This document shows, in pieces, positions 22,061-36,470 of a stretch of 64,000 nucleotides of DNA. Both the position numbers and the translations under genes were made by a program. Origin of the DNA: Isochrysis galbana (lineage: Eukaryota > Haptophyta > Isochrysidales > Isochrysidaceae). Below the pieces are notes generated by a model that saw only the letters and a program-made list of their open reading frames with translations, did not search any database and had not been told where the DNA came from. The stretch spans positions 3,522,111-3,586,110 of the forward strand of contig CM030931.1 of the NCBI GenBank assembly GCA_018136815.1. The letters run 5' to 3'. Within the stretch, counting starts at the first letter, position 1, and each line of letters opens with the position of its first letter.

Positions 22061-22111
22061 AAGGTGCAACTCGAGGTTCCCATACAACCAAACCTGAGGT
22101 TGCACCCTCTT
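22061..22111. repeat. 51-bp hairpin repeat GGTGCAAC...GTTGCACC
   Basis: AAGGTGCAACTCGAGGTTCC and the far end AACCTGAGGTTGCACCCTCTT are near-perfect complements around a short CATACAACCA loop. The same pair occurs at 42237-42298, and it bounds the 1.03-kb element at 8621-9651. Confidence 0.7.
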
Positions 22112-23640
22112 TGGCGCCCGTTTGGCGCCGCTTTGGCGCTTTGGGCTTGGGCCCCAGAGCCAGAGCCCCACGGCAGCACGGTAGCCAGTGGCCGGTGGTA
22201 GTGGAAGTACTAGTACTAATACTCAGATGGCTTTTATTATTTTTACGGGAGCCTGCGACGGGGAGCAGGGGGAGGTATAATTAGGTGCTTAGCTGTACAT
22301 ACAGGCTGTATGCCTGGGTCTTAATGCGGTCGGCGCAGCATTCCCCCCCCCCCTGCTGAAGCGGCAGAGTTTCTGGTGCGGTGTACATAGGGCGTTGTCT
22401 TCCGAAAAGACGCCGAGTTGTGAGCTTTTGGCCATCCGGAAGTGCCCGCGATGTCGGATGTCGGGTAGAGCGCCTGTCTTTCCCATGGTCGAGAAGTGAA
22501 ACGGGTGGGCTGCGGCGCCGATCTGGCGCGTCTCTCGATCTCGTGAGCCGAGTCGCAGCCGATCTCTCATCGCCTTCTCGATCTCATTTTGTCGCCCTTG
22601 TCTCCACAGACCGATGGACCGACGGACGTCACCAGCACGAGGTGATATCGTAAATGATGACATTACTCACATTATCTCCGCTTGCTGACTGGGGAACGGC
22701 TGCTGGTTTTGGGGGGTGGCACAACGGGATATATATTGAATAAACAAATACTTTTCTCACAGTGCCATCGCCGGCTTGGGCCGGCTTGGGCCCCGAGCGA
22801 CCGCTGGCTTCGGGAGGGGGGGGCGGGGGGGGCGGGGGGGGGGGGGGGCGGGGGCAGGGGGGGAGGAGGGGGGGGGGGGCGGCACCCGGGGAGAAAGCCG
22901 CGAGAGGCGTGGCGGGAGAGGAGAATTCTCTCGGGGAAGAATTAGAATAGGTGAGGGCCTGGCGCAACAACCGTAATGCGGCGACCGGGAAACATCAGTT
23001 CTCTGTCGTTCACCGACAAATGATTTGACAACTCTACGATAGATAGATATAGATTTATTTATCATAAACATATCCTTAAATTATGTTACGAATAGTGCCC
23101 CCAGCGCCCTTTCAAACATGCCACACACACTAGAAATCAGGCTCTAGACGCGCACATATGGACTGCCTGCGCGTCGCCATGCGGCGCACAGACAGTCCAT
23201 ACACATATCTTACGAATACACACGCGCACTGCCCCCCCAATTCGACCCCTTCGAGCCCTGTAGCCGATCTGCTGACCGGCCGCGCCTGCCAAGAGAGACG
23301 CCAACTCTGACTTTTCAGCCAGGGAAGCTTGCTGCGAGGCGGGTGTGGGCTGGGGCGGGGTCAGGTGCTGGGTATGGCACACTCAGGCCAAGGCCGGGCG
23401 GGGAGCTCGCGCTGCGCGCGCGCTGCTCGCACCTGCGCACCTGTCGAGTCGAGCGGAGCCGGAGGGCTCTGAGCCACTCCGTCGCGAGCGGCACCGGCGG
23501 CTAGCGCGGCGCTTTGGCCCTCCTCCCCACCGGGAGTCGGGTGAATGAAATTCTGGACTGGGTCGGGCAACCCCATTTGGGTGTCTGGACGGGGAACGAA
23601 CGGCGAACGAAGGGCTGTGGGGCGGCGAGGCGCTCCTAGC
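22112..23640. other. Intergenic; G-runs and a hairpin, no gene
   Basis: Bases 22817-22890 hold dense G-runs with potential to form quadruplexes. Bases 23157-23201 form a long imperfect hairpin (arms TATGGACTGCCTG and CAGACAGTCCATA). A short block CTTCAGCAGGGGGGG...GCTGCGC near 22330-22360 (minus) recurs at 25284-25315 (plus). No coding region is supported. Confidence 0.45.
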
Positions 23641-24770
23641 GGCCCTAGTGTGTTGGGTTTTAAGAGATTGTTAGACCTACAAAGAACTCTTCCCTCAGGG
23701 AGGGAGCCTAGGCTGCTTGAGTGCAGCGACGCAGCGAACAACGACGGACAACGAAGCTGAGAACAACAGGATACACCGACTCACGAACACACCGGAATCA
23801 TTCACCCAAACCAAGCAAATTATCAAGCAACCGCGACCCCAAATCACCGATAACTCAAACACGTCGCGAGAGACGGAGAGAGAGAGCGAGAGAGAGAGAG
23901 AGACTCCGCAGCGACGGCCGGAGCGTGTCTCCCTTGTAACTTCCCACGTAGCGGAGAGTCCGAAGGGGAGCGTCATGTCGCGCGACCACGGCGATCACTT
24001 TGGATACAGATCGCAACGAGATATCTTCACGACAGAAGAAATCTTGCCGTTGAGCATGAACCTTCTAGACGCTTCTAACGAACGACCCTGAATAGCAACT
24101 AAGGGGAAGAAACACCAAAGGGGCCAAGGGCTTGCATGTAACTTGCATCAAGGGGAAAGATTCCCTCACCTAAGAAGCGAACCTACACCGATCTCCAAGG
24201 GCCAAGGGGAGATGGCAAATTAAACCTCAAATCTCGAGCGGATAGAGCAACCGACTCGCTCGCCAAACACCTTGACCGAGAAGAAAGAAGCAAGGACCTA
24301 CAAGCCAAGGGTAGCGGACCTAGGGAATGTGAGAGGAAATTTCCGAACGCCAACGCCAAACGCCGAACGCGGGAAGGCAACGAAACCCTAACTAGGCCAA
24401 GCAGAACCTACGAAGAACAGGAACAGGCCTGAACGACAACGACGAAAGTTAGCAGGTCCCAAGAAAGAACCGGAACTCAACAAGAAACAACAAGCCTTGC
24501 AAGAAGCTAAACAAGCCTTCACAAGGTAACTCGAGAGCCTGAGACAAGCGCGCAGCGAGTGACAGGCGACCTGGCTCCTTTGGGTCAAGATTACCCGAAA
24601 GGAGGAAACCTGGAATCTAGACCTGACAAACAGGCTAGAAAGAACGAAACGAGAACCCGAATTCTAGGTCGCTAGGGACGAACCCTACCAACCTAGATGT
24701 ACCTGAGCTTCGCCGTGTGGCCGCACGACGAAGGACCTGGAAATAAGAGCCTAGAAATCGCATCATCTAG
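23641..24770 (+). other. A/C-rich region, possibly a retroelement leader
   Basis: Base composition changes to A/C-rich on the plus strand. One ORF (23717-24091) contains an ERESERERE run and ends TTEEILPLSMNLLDASNERP. A second frame without an ATG (about 24143-24431) is Lys/Arg-rich. Basic, hydrophilic reading frames in A-rich DNA recall retrotransposon gag or leader sequence, but no diagnostic motif is visible, so this is only a suggestion. Confidence 0.25.
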
Positions 24771-25776
24771 GATGAATGCGACAGCACCTGGCTTCTGGCG
24801 CTCGTCTGCGCGCTGCGAAGGAAGGGGGGGTGCGAGAACGACCTGGAGGCGAGCGCGGCGAGCGTGAAGGGGCACATCGCGGCAGGCAGCGTGGGGGGGA
24901 CTTACCTTTGGTGTTTGCCGCGCGAGTACACCCCTGTGGCAAGCTGGGCTGCCAGAGAGGAGTGGGGGAAGGGGGGGGGAGGGGAGCGGCGCGCGGCGGG
25001 CCTCCGCGGCCGCTGCAGCGGGTTAAGTCCCCGGCACCCGGGGAGATAGCCGCTGGAGCGAGCCCTTCTTGTCACTTTTTGGTACCAGATCTCCCGCTGT
25101 GCTCTCGCCGAGATGCCCGGGAGATTTCCAGCAATCTGAAAGACTTCAGCGTCTCATACCGCTGGAGAGATACCGACTTTCGAGGGGCTTGCTATGGGCA
25201 CTCGAGCTCCTCAGGCGCCTTGAGGAAGACATTCCTCGATTGGCGGGGCGGAGTTTTCATATTCAACTCGCCAGCGGTCCGGCCTCTTCAGCAGGGGGGG
25301 GGAAATGCTGCGCTATGCATGCCTTCATGTGTCGTGGCTTGGTATTGGTGCATGGCGGCTAGCTACTAGGTGAACTATCTAGTGTAGGTGTCGTTACGCA
25401 CGTGCCTCGTATGATAGCGAAAAGCAAGCGGAAGCCTCGAGCCATATTGCGAAACTCACATATCGAACTCGCCACTCTCAATTGCATGCTAAACAGACCC
25501 ATGGGGATTTGAAAGTGACTCTCAATAATAGTGGTGAAAAGCTGCGTTTGCGGCTGCGTCCGTTGTAAAAGGTTCGTCTTCAACGGTACGTCCGATGTAA
25601 AAACAGAATAGCCAGCTACTCTACGTGGTAGGCAGCCAGTCTTGCTGCATCGCGGCTGATGCAAGCGCATGCAGTGACCAATAGGTGCCAGCATGAAGAT
25701 ATTCTACTCTTGGCTGCGAGCTAAATGTGTCTCCGTTGGCCCCTGACCGGCTCCACGACCGTCCCTCCCAAACAGC
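24771..25776. other. Intergenic, no gene recognised
   Basis: The stretch is G/C-rich up to about 25020. Small frames at 25069-25362 have no recognisable domain. The last 100 bases are the 3' flank of the desaturase gene. Confidence 0.45.
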
Positions 25777-27556
25777 TCATTCCACCTTGCGTGCCTTGCT
25801 CAAAGCGGACTCGTACTCGAGCGCTTTGATGTTGTACTTGACGCACTCGTAGAGGTTAGATTCGCGATAGAAAAGGTTGTGCTTCTTGAAGAACTCGCGG
25901 CAAAAGGGCTGCGCCTTCTCTAGGTGGCCAGTCGGCATCATCGGCCACAGATGATGCTCCGTCTGGAGCGAGATGTAGCCTGTAAGCACGTTAACCAAGT
26001 AGCCGCCTGTGATGTTACGCGAGGTGAGCGCCGTTTGCTCGACCAGCGTCATGCCATGCTTGCCCCCATCGAGGATGTCCTCGCCGTAATGGGTCGAGAA
26101 GACGACGATGCCGGTGAGGAAGCCCCTGCACAGCATAGTGAAGAGCAACCAAGCCATCTGTCCGCGAAAGAGGTAGAAAAGCGCGGCATAGTGGCCGGCC
26201 AGCAGCAGCCATGAGCCCCACATCTTGGCAAATGGGCGGGCCGCTAGGTACTGGATTGACTCGAAGCGCCAGTACATGTCCATAAGCGACATGGCCGGAA
26301 CGTAATAGTATTGCTGCCACCGTTGAGCCGCGTTGAGCGCGGCGGCAATCTTGGGGTTGTTACGCACGTAGGTGAGCACCGGTGCTGTCATGATGTCGGG
26401 GTCGTTTCCATGCTCGTTGGTGACCAGGTGGTGCGTGTTATGCCGAGCTCGCCACCAGTCTACAGTGTAGCCCTGCCAGGCACCGAGCGCATAGCCCATT
26501 GCGTTGTTCCAGCCGACCAACTTGTCGTTGCTGCCCTTAAAAACGGCGTGGTGCAGGTAATCATGCGACGTCCAGCCACTCATGTAAAAGCTGAAGGCAA
26601 CAAGGAAGCTGCCGAGCGCGGGCCACCCATTATGAAGCAAGTAGAAGCCGACTATGCCAGGAAGCAGTGTAATGCCGAGCTTGACGACCTCATCAACGGG
26701 GTGCGGGTCAAAGCAGCCGATGTCGTGCAGCTTTTGTGTGAGCGCGGCAAAGTCCTTGCCGATCTCTGACTGCGATACCTCGTCCTCTTTGGGCGCGTCG
26801 CGGGCACCTTTGGCCATCGCACGCATCTTTTTGTGGGCTGTTGCGGGTGATGTGGAGGTTGGGAGGGATGGTGAGCTCACAAACGTGAAGTGAAAAGATG
26901 GTGAGCTCACAAACTCTCCGCCTCCGGACAGCTGCTCGAAAGGCAGAGCACTGCACAGAGCGATTGTTGCAACGGCTAATCGGTTGGAAGAGCGCAAGCA
27001 ATGGCAGGCAATGGCAGGATACAGGTAAAGCTGCCTTGTTCCTCGCCATTCTTGGTCAAACAAGCATCAGGCAGTGTTGCGAGATTCGCGCAAGAAGGCA
27101 GGCAAGTCACACGCCACCCCTTCCCTCTACCAATACCTTACCCTCCGTCGAGTGGCACGCCTCGTGAAAGCAACCACGAAAGGCGATGACGTCGCCTCTT
27201 CATTCGCCCTCAGGCATGGGATGCATCTCAGACTGCCCACTGCTGCAAGATTCCCCTTGCGTGCGTCCCGTGCCCCCTCCCCCCTCCCTTCCCCTTTCCC
27301 GCGCCTCCGCCCCCCGTCAGTCTCCCCCCCTCGCCCAAATCCAAGCGAGGAGCCTGTGTGACGGCTGCGCACCCTCTGGCGAGTGATACATCTCGAACTG
27401 CTCGGTGGCGTCCCTCTGGTGGAAGATTCGGAGAGCCTTAGCTCCGCCTGGGTGGCTCTTGGAGAAGGCGGAGACATCGAGGACCTTGCCGTAGAGGTGA
27501 ACCTCGATCGACTCATTGCGGGACAGCCGCGCCGCACCGTCGCCGCCCTTGCCCAT
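25777..27556 (-). CDS. Cytochrome b5-fused front-end fatty-acid desaturase (delta-8/delta-6 type)
   Basis: The model is the complement of 27373-27556 joined to 25777-26837, 414 residues. The phase-1 intron has a GTGCGC donor and CAG acceptor, and the junction reads MYHSPEAHKKMRAM. Exon 1 is the fused cytochrome b5 domain with heme motif HPGG at 35-38 and a second His at 58. Exon 2 has the three histidine boxes HDYLHH (153-158), HNTHH (194-198) and QTEHH (353-357); Gln in the third box marks front-end desaturases. Hydrophobic segments lie at 115-150 and 265-310. Blocks such as RWQQYYYVPAM and THYGEDILDGG agree closely with what I recall of Pavlova delta-8 desaturase, so C20 long-chain polyunsaturated fatty-acid synthesis in the ER is likely. 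Regiospecificity cannot be read from sequence alone. Confidence 0.9.
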
Positions 27557-28396
27557 CGTGTACCGAGGGTGAGAAGGGGAAGAGGGAGAAGGGGGAAGGA
27601 AGGGGGGTGGGGAGGGGGAGAGAGTAGTGGGGAGGGGGAGCTGCGCGGCTCTCTCTCTCTCTCTCTTTCCAGGAGACTTTCCCCCCCACCCTCTCTCCTC
27701 TCTCCTCTCCTCTCCTTGCCTCCTCTCTATCACTCTCTCCTCTACAAAACTCTCCCTCTCCTCTGCTCTCTCCTCTCCTCTGCTTCTTCCTTTTCTTCCT
27801 CTCCCCTCCCCCCCCTCTCCTCCCCTTCTCCCCGCTCTCCTTGTTTTCCTCGCTCCCCTCGCCGCTCCCCCCCCTCCTCTCTCTGCCACGTGCAGTACAC
27901 GAAAGATCAGCCGCTTTCATACGAATAAAGAGAGAGGGGGCCGGGGGAGAGCAGCACCTACACTCCCCCGCTCTCTTCTTCGTCGTCTCTCGAAATCTTC
28001 TCTCTTCTTCCCCTATGGCTTTTTCCGCTACATCGATGTCGTTCTTCCTGTTATCTCAAAACATCTCTCTCCAGGAAGCGAAGGAAATGCGAGTTGAGAG
28101 AGTGAGAGGGACTCGAGGAGAGAGAGAGAGAGAGAGAGGAGAGAATCCACCCTCGACGACGTGCCGCGCCCCGCACCTGACCACAAAGAAGAGAAGTTTG
28201 TTTACCCTCCTCCTCGTGATATCCCCACGAGCCAAGAGGCGCTGCGGCTTGCTTCTTCACCTCTTCAAGCCCCGGTAATTCCCTTCTCTCACGCTTACTC
28301 CCACGCGGGCCGCGGCGCGGACCGCCTCACACACAAGAGAACTCTCTCTCTCTCTCTCTCTCTCTGTCTGTCTCCCTCTCCCTCTCCCTCTGCTCC

Positions 28397-28432
<36 letters not shown>

Positions 28433-28653
28433 CCCCCCCCCCCCCCCCCCCCCCACCTCCCTCCCTCTTTCTTCTTGCCGCATCTCTCCCGTGAGCGGCG
28501 GGCGATCGCCCCACCCCCGCGCCTCACCCGTCTAAGGTTAAATCGATACGGCTAAGGCCCCGGGCGGGGGGGGTCGTCCAAGGTTCGCCTCTCCGGCCCT
28601 CTCCGGCCCTCCCCACCCTGCTGGGGCCTCCCTGCAAATACGCAAATACGGAC
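27557..28653. repeat. Pyrimidine-rich desaturase leader and CT microsatellites
   Basis: CT-rich runs at 27640-27890 fit the leader or promoter of the minus-strand desaturase. Bases 28340-28432 are long (CT)n blocks followed by about 24 C residues (28431-28454). ORFs here are low-complexity and not supported. Confidence 0.6.
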
Positions 28654-28677
28654 GGCCAAATACTTAAGTATTTGGCC
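28654..28677. other. Perfect 24-bp palindrome
   Basis: GGCCAAATAC-TTAA-GTATTTGGCC is a perfect palindrome with related AAATAC units on both sides (28635-28650 and 28690-28710). It may be a protein-binding site or part of an unclassified repeat. Confidence 0.7.
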
Positions 28678-28825
28678 TGTAGCCGAATACATTACAAATA
28701 CATTCGAGGCCTACAACCTACTTTTACACTTTTACAGATGGTCCTCCGCCCACTCCGTCCAAGTTCAGGCAAGGCTTGCGACGGGCCTCCTCTCTTCTTT
28801 TCTCTTTCTTCTCCCCTTCCCCCTC

Positions 28826-29222
28826 TTCTATAGCCCGGTCACTCACTCATTTTAACCACTATTTCCCACCTCCCCTGGGTGTCCAAGGATTCCTTAGGGT
28901 CCCCCCCTACCTGCCCCGCCAACTCCCTCCCCCCTCCGAACGACCCCCTCCCGCCCCACGAAGGGCAATGGCGTCGGTGAGGGACCCCCCTCCCTTCCCC
29001 CGCGCGTGGCGGGCTATTTTGGGAGATTGGGGCGGGCGCTCACGGGAGGGAATCAGAGTGGTGAATGTGGGGCGCATCACTATTAGAAACGCGGAGCTTC
29101 CGCGACGTCCGATCGCCCGCGATCGGCCGAAGAATGGCCTGGAGGTGGTGGCCATGCAGAGCCCAGAGCTCTCGCGAGCAGGGTGGGGGGTGACTAGTAG
29201 GTCGCACGCTGGTTCTTGAGGG
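28826..29222 (+). repeat. Dispersed repeat B, copy 1
   Basis: About 400 bases from TAGCCCGGTCACTCACTCAT to a GCACGCTGGTTCTT end recur in inverse orientation at 54997-55425 with high similarity. A short frame beginning MASVRDPPPFPRAW is kept at the same place in the other copy (MASVSDPPPFPCSW). No transposase is seen, so it is probably a non-autonomous element. Confidence 0.75.
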
Positions 29223-29595
29223 TCGCACACACTCGTACTAACCCGTCCTGGCCCCTCGCACCGCAGGAATGCCTCGATTCGATCCGGCCCGACGCCCAGG
29301 GCCACGGCCCGATTGACGTCGAGAAGCGCTCGCTTGGACGCCTGGAGGTGCAGCTCCTCATGTGGCCGTGCGGTGCGACGGGCTGGTCGCGACCGGCCCG
29401 TTCAGGGCCTGCTTGTAACCCTCAAAGCCTCCTGGCCCGGCCCCACGCGTTCGCGCCCACCGTTGATCCGAAATTTTGAGAGCTAGTGTGTGGCGTGTTC
29501 ACCTCTCACCTCCGCCTTCACCGCAAAGGCGTGCGCCGTGGCCGCTAGGTACATGGATTTGGCTCCTGGGGCGGAACCATTTCATGTGATGAGAT
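29223..29595 (+). other. No gene recognised
   Basis: A short frame (29260-29479) follows an acceptor-like CACCGCAG and reads ECLDSIRPDAQGHGPIDVEK. It could be an isolated exon or repeat remnant. No family is recognised. Confidence 0.3.
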
Positions 29596-31030
29596 TTAGA
29601 TCGCCCTAAGCAAGCTGAGGGGCAAGAGAGCGCCAGCGGCAAGCGCAGTCGCGTGCGAAAGTTGGGCACTCTGGCCCATTCGGCCCCCTTGGTCTTGTTG
29701 TCGATGTTGCGCAGGGCCAACTTCGACGCGATGTGTGCGGCCGGCGGCGGCGATTGGCGTGGCTGCTAGGGCGGCATCTTTGCAAGTAATGCCTGTTGTG
29801 TCATTCTATCTTAGTGGATGGCCGAGAAGGCGCCGGCAGCGCGCCCGGTCGCGGTCGAAAGTCGGGCACTCGGCCCGTTCGGCCCGGTGACGTTGGCGTG
29901 GTCGTCGGCGCCACACACGGCCGACTATGGCGCGATGCGCGCGGGCGGGGGCGGCGATTGGTGTTGCTGCTAGGGCGGCATATTCGGATATGGTGTCTGA
30001 TGAGCCAATCTATCCCAGTGCAAGACCGAGAAAGCGTCGGCAGCGCGCCCGGTCGCGGTCGAAAGTCGGGCACTCGGCCCGTTTGGCCAGGTAACGTTGG
30101 CATAGTTATCGGCGCCACGCACCGCCGACTATGATGCAATGCGCGCGGGCGGCAGGGGCGATTGGCGTGGCTGCTAGGGCGGCATATTCGGATATGGTGT
30201 CTGGTAAGCCAATCTATCCCAGTGCAAGACCGAGAAAGCGCCGGCAGCGCGCCCGGTCGCGGTCGAAAGTCGGGCACTCGGCCCGTTTGGCCAGGTAACG
30301 TTGGCGTAGTTTTCGGCGCCACGCACCGCCGACTATGATGCAATGCGCGCGGGCGGCGGGGGCGATTGGCGTGGCTGCTAGGGCGGCATATTCGGATATG
30401 GTGTCTGGCAAGCCATTCTATCCCAGTGGGAGACCAAGAAAACGCCGGCAGCGCGCCCGGTCGCGGTCGAAAGTCGGGCACTCGGCCCGTTCGGCCCGGT
30501 GACGTTGGCGTGGTCGTCGGCGTCACACACGGCCGACTATGGCGCGATGCGCGCGGGCGGGGGCGGCGATTGGTGTTGCTGCTAGGGCGGCATATTCGGA
30601 TTTGGTGTCTGGAAAGCCATTCTATCCCAGTGCAAGACCGAGAAAGCGCCGGCAGCGCGCCCGGTCGCGGTCGAAAGTCGGGCACTCGGCCCGTTTGGCC
30701 AGGTAACGTTGGCGTAGTTTTCGGCGCCACGCACCGCCGACTATGATGCAATGCGCGCGGGCGGCGGGGGCGATTGGCGTGGCTGCTAGGGCGGCATATT
30801 CGGATATGGTGTCTGGCAAGCCATTCTATCCCAGTGGGAGACCAAGAAAGCGCCGGCAGCGCGCCCGGTCGCGGTCGAAAGTCGGGCACTCGGCCCGTTC
30901 GGCCCGGTGACGTTGGCGTGGTCGTCGGCGCCACACACGGCCGACTATGGCGCGATGCGCGCGGGCGGGGGCGGCGATTGGTGTTGCTGCTAGGGCGGCA
31001 TATTCGGATTTGGTGTCTGAAGCCGCTCGC
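29596..31030. repeat. 204-bp tandem satellite, about seven units
   Basis: The block TATTCGGATATGGTGTCTG starts at 29981, 30184, 30389, 30593, 30797 and 31001, a period of 203-205 bases; a more diverged unit lies at 29600-29790. Alternate units differ in the same way: one type has GTGGGAGACCAAGAA, the other GTGCAAGACCGAGAA, and there is a matching TTTGGTGTCTG variant at 30593 and 31001, so a 408-bp dimer is also repeated. Because 204 is divisible by three, the array holds a 377-codon open frame on the minus strand and open frames on the plus strand. Repetitive Pro/Arg peptides from satellite DNA are a weak gene candidate. Confidence 0.9.
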
Positions 31031-31089
31031 TTCGTGACGATGACCGCATTGGAAATGACCTCAAGACTGCGTGAATAATGTCATGAAAA

Positions 31090-31300
31090 TCATAATAATT
31101 AGCTTTGGCGGCTGGGTGGGCGCGGCCGGCATGCGCAAGCAAAATCCCCACCCCCCCTCCCCCCGGCCCCCGGAGTTTCGCGCAAGTTGCGCATAATGGG
31201 CGATTTTGAGCCCAAATTTCGCGAAAGTTTTTTCCCCACAGAAGTGGCCCAAGTTTCGAAATGAGTTTCACGAAACTCTGACCTGGCCCTACCCCCCGCG
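31090..31300. repeat. TTTCGCGAAA-type dispersed repeat, copy 1
   Basis: CCCAAATTTCGCGAAAGTTT, AAGTTTCGAAATGAGTTTC and CACGAAACTCTGACCTGGCCC form the same mix of AAATTTCG units and a CCTGGCC end seen at 48757-48930 and 50180-50320. Confidence 0.6.
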
Positions 31301-31389
31301 CGGAAGTCCTTCAACGTCCTTCAGCGGTGTCCCTCAGCGCGTCCTTCAGCGCTGTCCCCCAGCGCGTCCCTTAGCCGTGTCCTCCAGCT

Positions 31390-31810
31390 GCGGAGGCAGG
31401 ATTTTAACAGTAGGAAGAGGCAGGATTTTTAACGGTAGACGGAGTGCGGAATTTAACGGTAGGCGGAGTGCGGAATTTAACGGTAGAAGAAGAGCGGAAT
31501 TTAACGGTAGAAGAAGAGCGGAGAGGAGAAGGAGCGGGGCTCGATCGAGCAACAGAGCGCAGAGCGCTCCGTCAGCAAAAGGTTGGTGGAGGCGGTGGGT
31601 TGAACCACTATGCCACGCGAGAGTTTTCGTAGCCATAGGGCCGATGGGAAGGGCTGAAAACCGCCCTATATACTCTGGGTTTTTTCTCTTCTTTTTCACT
31701 CTTCTTCTTCTTTCTTCCTCTGTCCTCTGTTCTTTCTACTGCTCTACTGTATTTCTTTACTGTTATTTTTCTTTTTGCCTCTGAGACATCGCGAATGCGA
31801 CAGTGGTGGG
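31390..31810 (-). mobile_element. tRNA-derived SINE family, copy 1 (B box lost)
   Basis: On the minus strand, TGGCATAGTGG (31615-31605) is a canonical tRNA A box. The stretch with the B box in the other copy is deleted here. Bases 31390-31520 contain degenerate units with TTTAACGGTAGACGGAGTGC-like sequence. The T-rich and CATCGCGAATGCGACAG end at 31790-31805 matches 60325-60341. Overall similarity to 59870-60341 runs over about 400 bases in the same orientation. Confidence 0.65.
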
Positions 31811-32410
31811 TGGTGGCTATGTGGACCCCTCATGCTCATGCATGCGACGCGCCGCGGCGGTAGCGACCAGCGCCGTGCACCACGCCTCATGCTACACGTC
31901 CAACAGCTTGCCAGCTCCATGTCTAGGGTGTTGTGGGATTCACCTATGTGTTGTTACGGGATATGAGCTGGGACCACTCCACTGTTCATGGGCTATGGCG
32001 AAGATGTTGGCTGTTTCGGCCTAGAAGGACTCCATGTCCATGTCAGGGATTATACCACTACCCACTACCATCATTTGCACCCACAGACCAGATCCCCGCT
32101 CAGCTGCCGTCAGCGTCCAACGCCATGGAATTCGGGTCAAGTCCGCCTGTGCTGGGCTGGAGGGTACACATGCTTCAAGGCACATCTCTTACTTGGGGGG
32201 GCTAGCCCCATTTTGACCAAAATACAAGAGGGAAGGGCTAGGGTGTCAGGAATTGAGTACAATAGACACCGAGCACTCTAACAACCTCTGGACTTGAGAC
32301 CAAGGGGAATCTGAATCTAGCAACAAGGGGGGGGGGGGGGGGGGGCGTCCGATCTTGTCGAAGTGTCCTCGACGCGGCAAATGGCCACCCACAAGATTCA
32401 CTCCCTCTCG
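31811..32410. other. No gene recognised; left flank of gap
   Basis: There is a G-run at 32328-32345. The last 60 bases before the gap do not continue the alanyl-tRNA synthetase frame in any recognisable way. Confidence 0.4.
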
Positions 32411-32510
32411 NNNNNNNNNNNNNNNNNNNNNNNNNNNNNNNNNNNNNNNNNNNNNNNNNNNNNNNNNNNNNNNNNNNNNNNNNNNNNNNNNNNNNNNNNN
32501 NNNNNNNNNN
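32411..32510. other. Assembly gap (100 N)
   Basis: Exactly 100 N, the usual placeholder for a gap of unknown length. It removes the 3' part of the alanyl-tRNA synthetase gene. Confidence 0.99.
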
Positions 32511-36044
<3,534 letters not shown>

Positions 36045-36159
36045 CGCCGCCGAGAGGATCGAGAAGGAGCCAGAGCAAGAGGTGTGGCTGAGGGGCGGGG
36101 AGGAGAGGGGGGGAGGAGAGGGCGGGGGGAAGAGAGAAAGAGAAGAAGAGAAATAGAAA

Positions 36160-36300
36160 GAGAGGAGTGAGGGGGGGGGGGAGCGGGCGGGAGCGGGCGG
36201 GGGGGGAGGGGGGGGGGGGGGGGGGGAGGAAGGGAGAGGTGGGCAGCGGAGCGGAGCCACGCGCGCGCGGAGTGGGGGGGGGGGGGGGCGGGGCGCGGGA
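36160..36300. repeat. G-tract region in AARS leader
   Basis: G-runs of up to about 20 bases upstream of the synthetase start, C-runs in the transcribed sense. Confidence 0.7.
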
Positions 36301-36470
36301 GGGGGCGGGAGAGAGAGCGCGGGCGCGAGCTCCACGGGAGTAAAGCTCGTAGGGCGGCGCGTGCGAAGCTTCTACTACAAAACGTGCTATTTATGTATAG
36401 AGGCTGCCGCTTCGTGCGCGCGCCCGCTTCGTGGGCGTGCCCCTGTGCCCCTGTTCCCCCCCAGGCAATC

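Noticed and set aside
29801-30934. 377-codon minus-strand ORF through the 204-bp satellite as a gene
   Set aside because: The frame is explained by a period divisible by three in stop-poor DNA; open frames exist on the other strand too. It is kept only as a finding.
29596-31030. CRISPR-like array
   Set aside because: The 204-bp units are nearly identical along their whole length with no spacer/repeat division; the 14-bp and 26-bp arrays likewise have no unique spacers, and the genome is eukaryotic.
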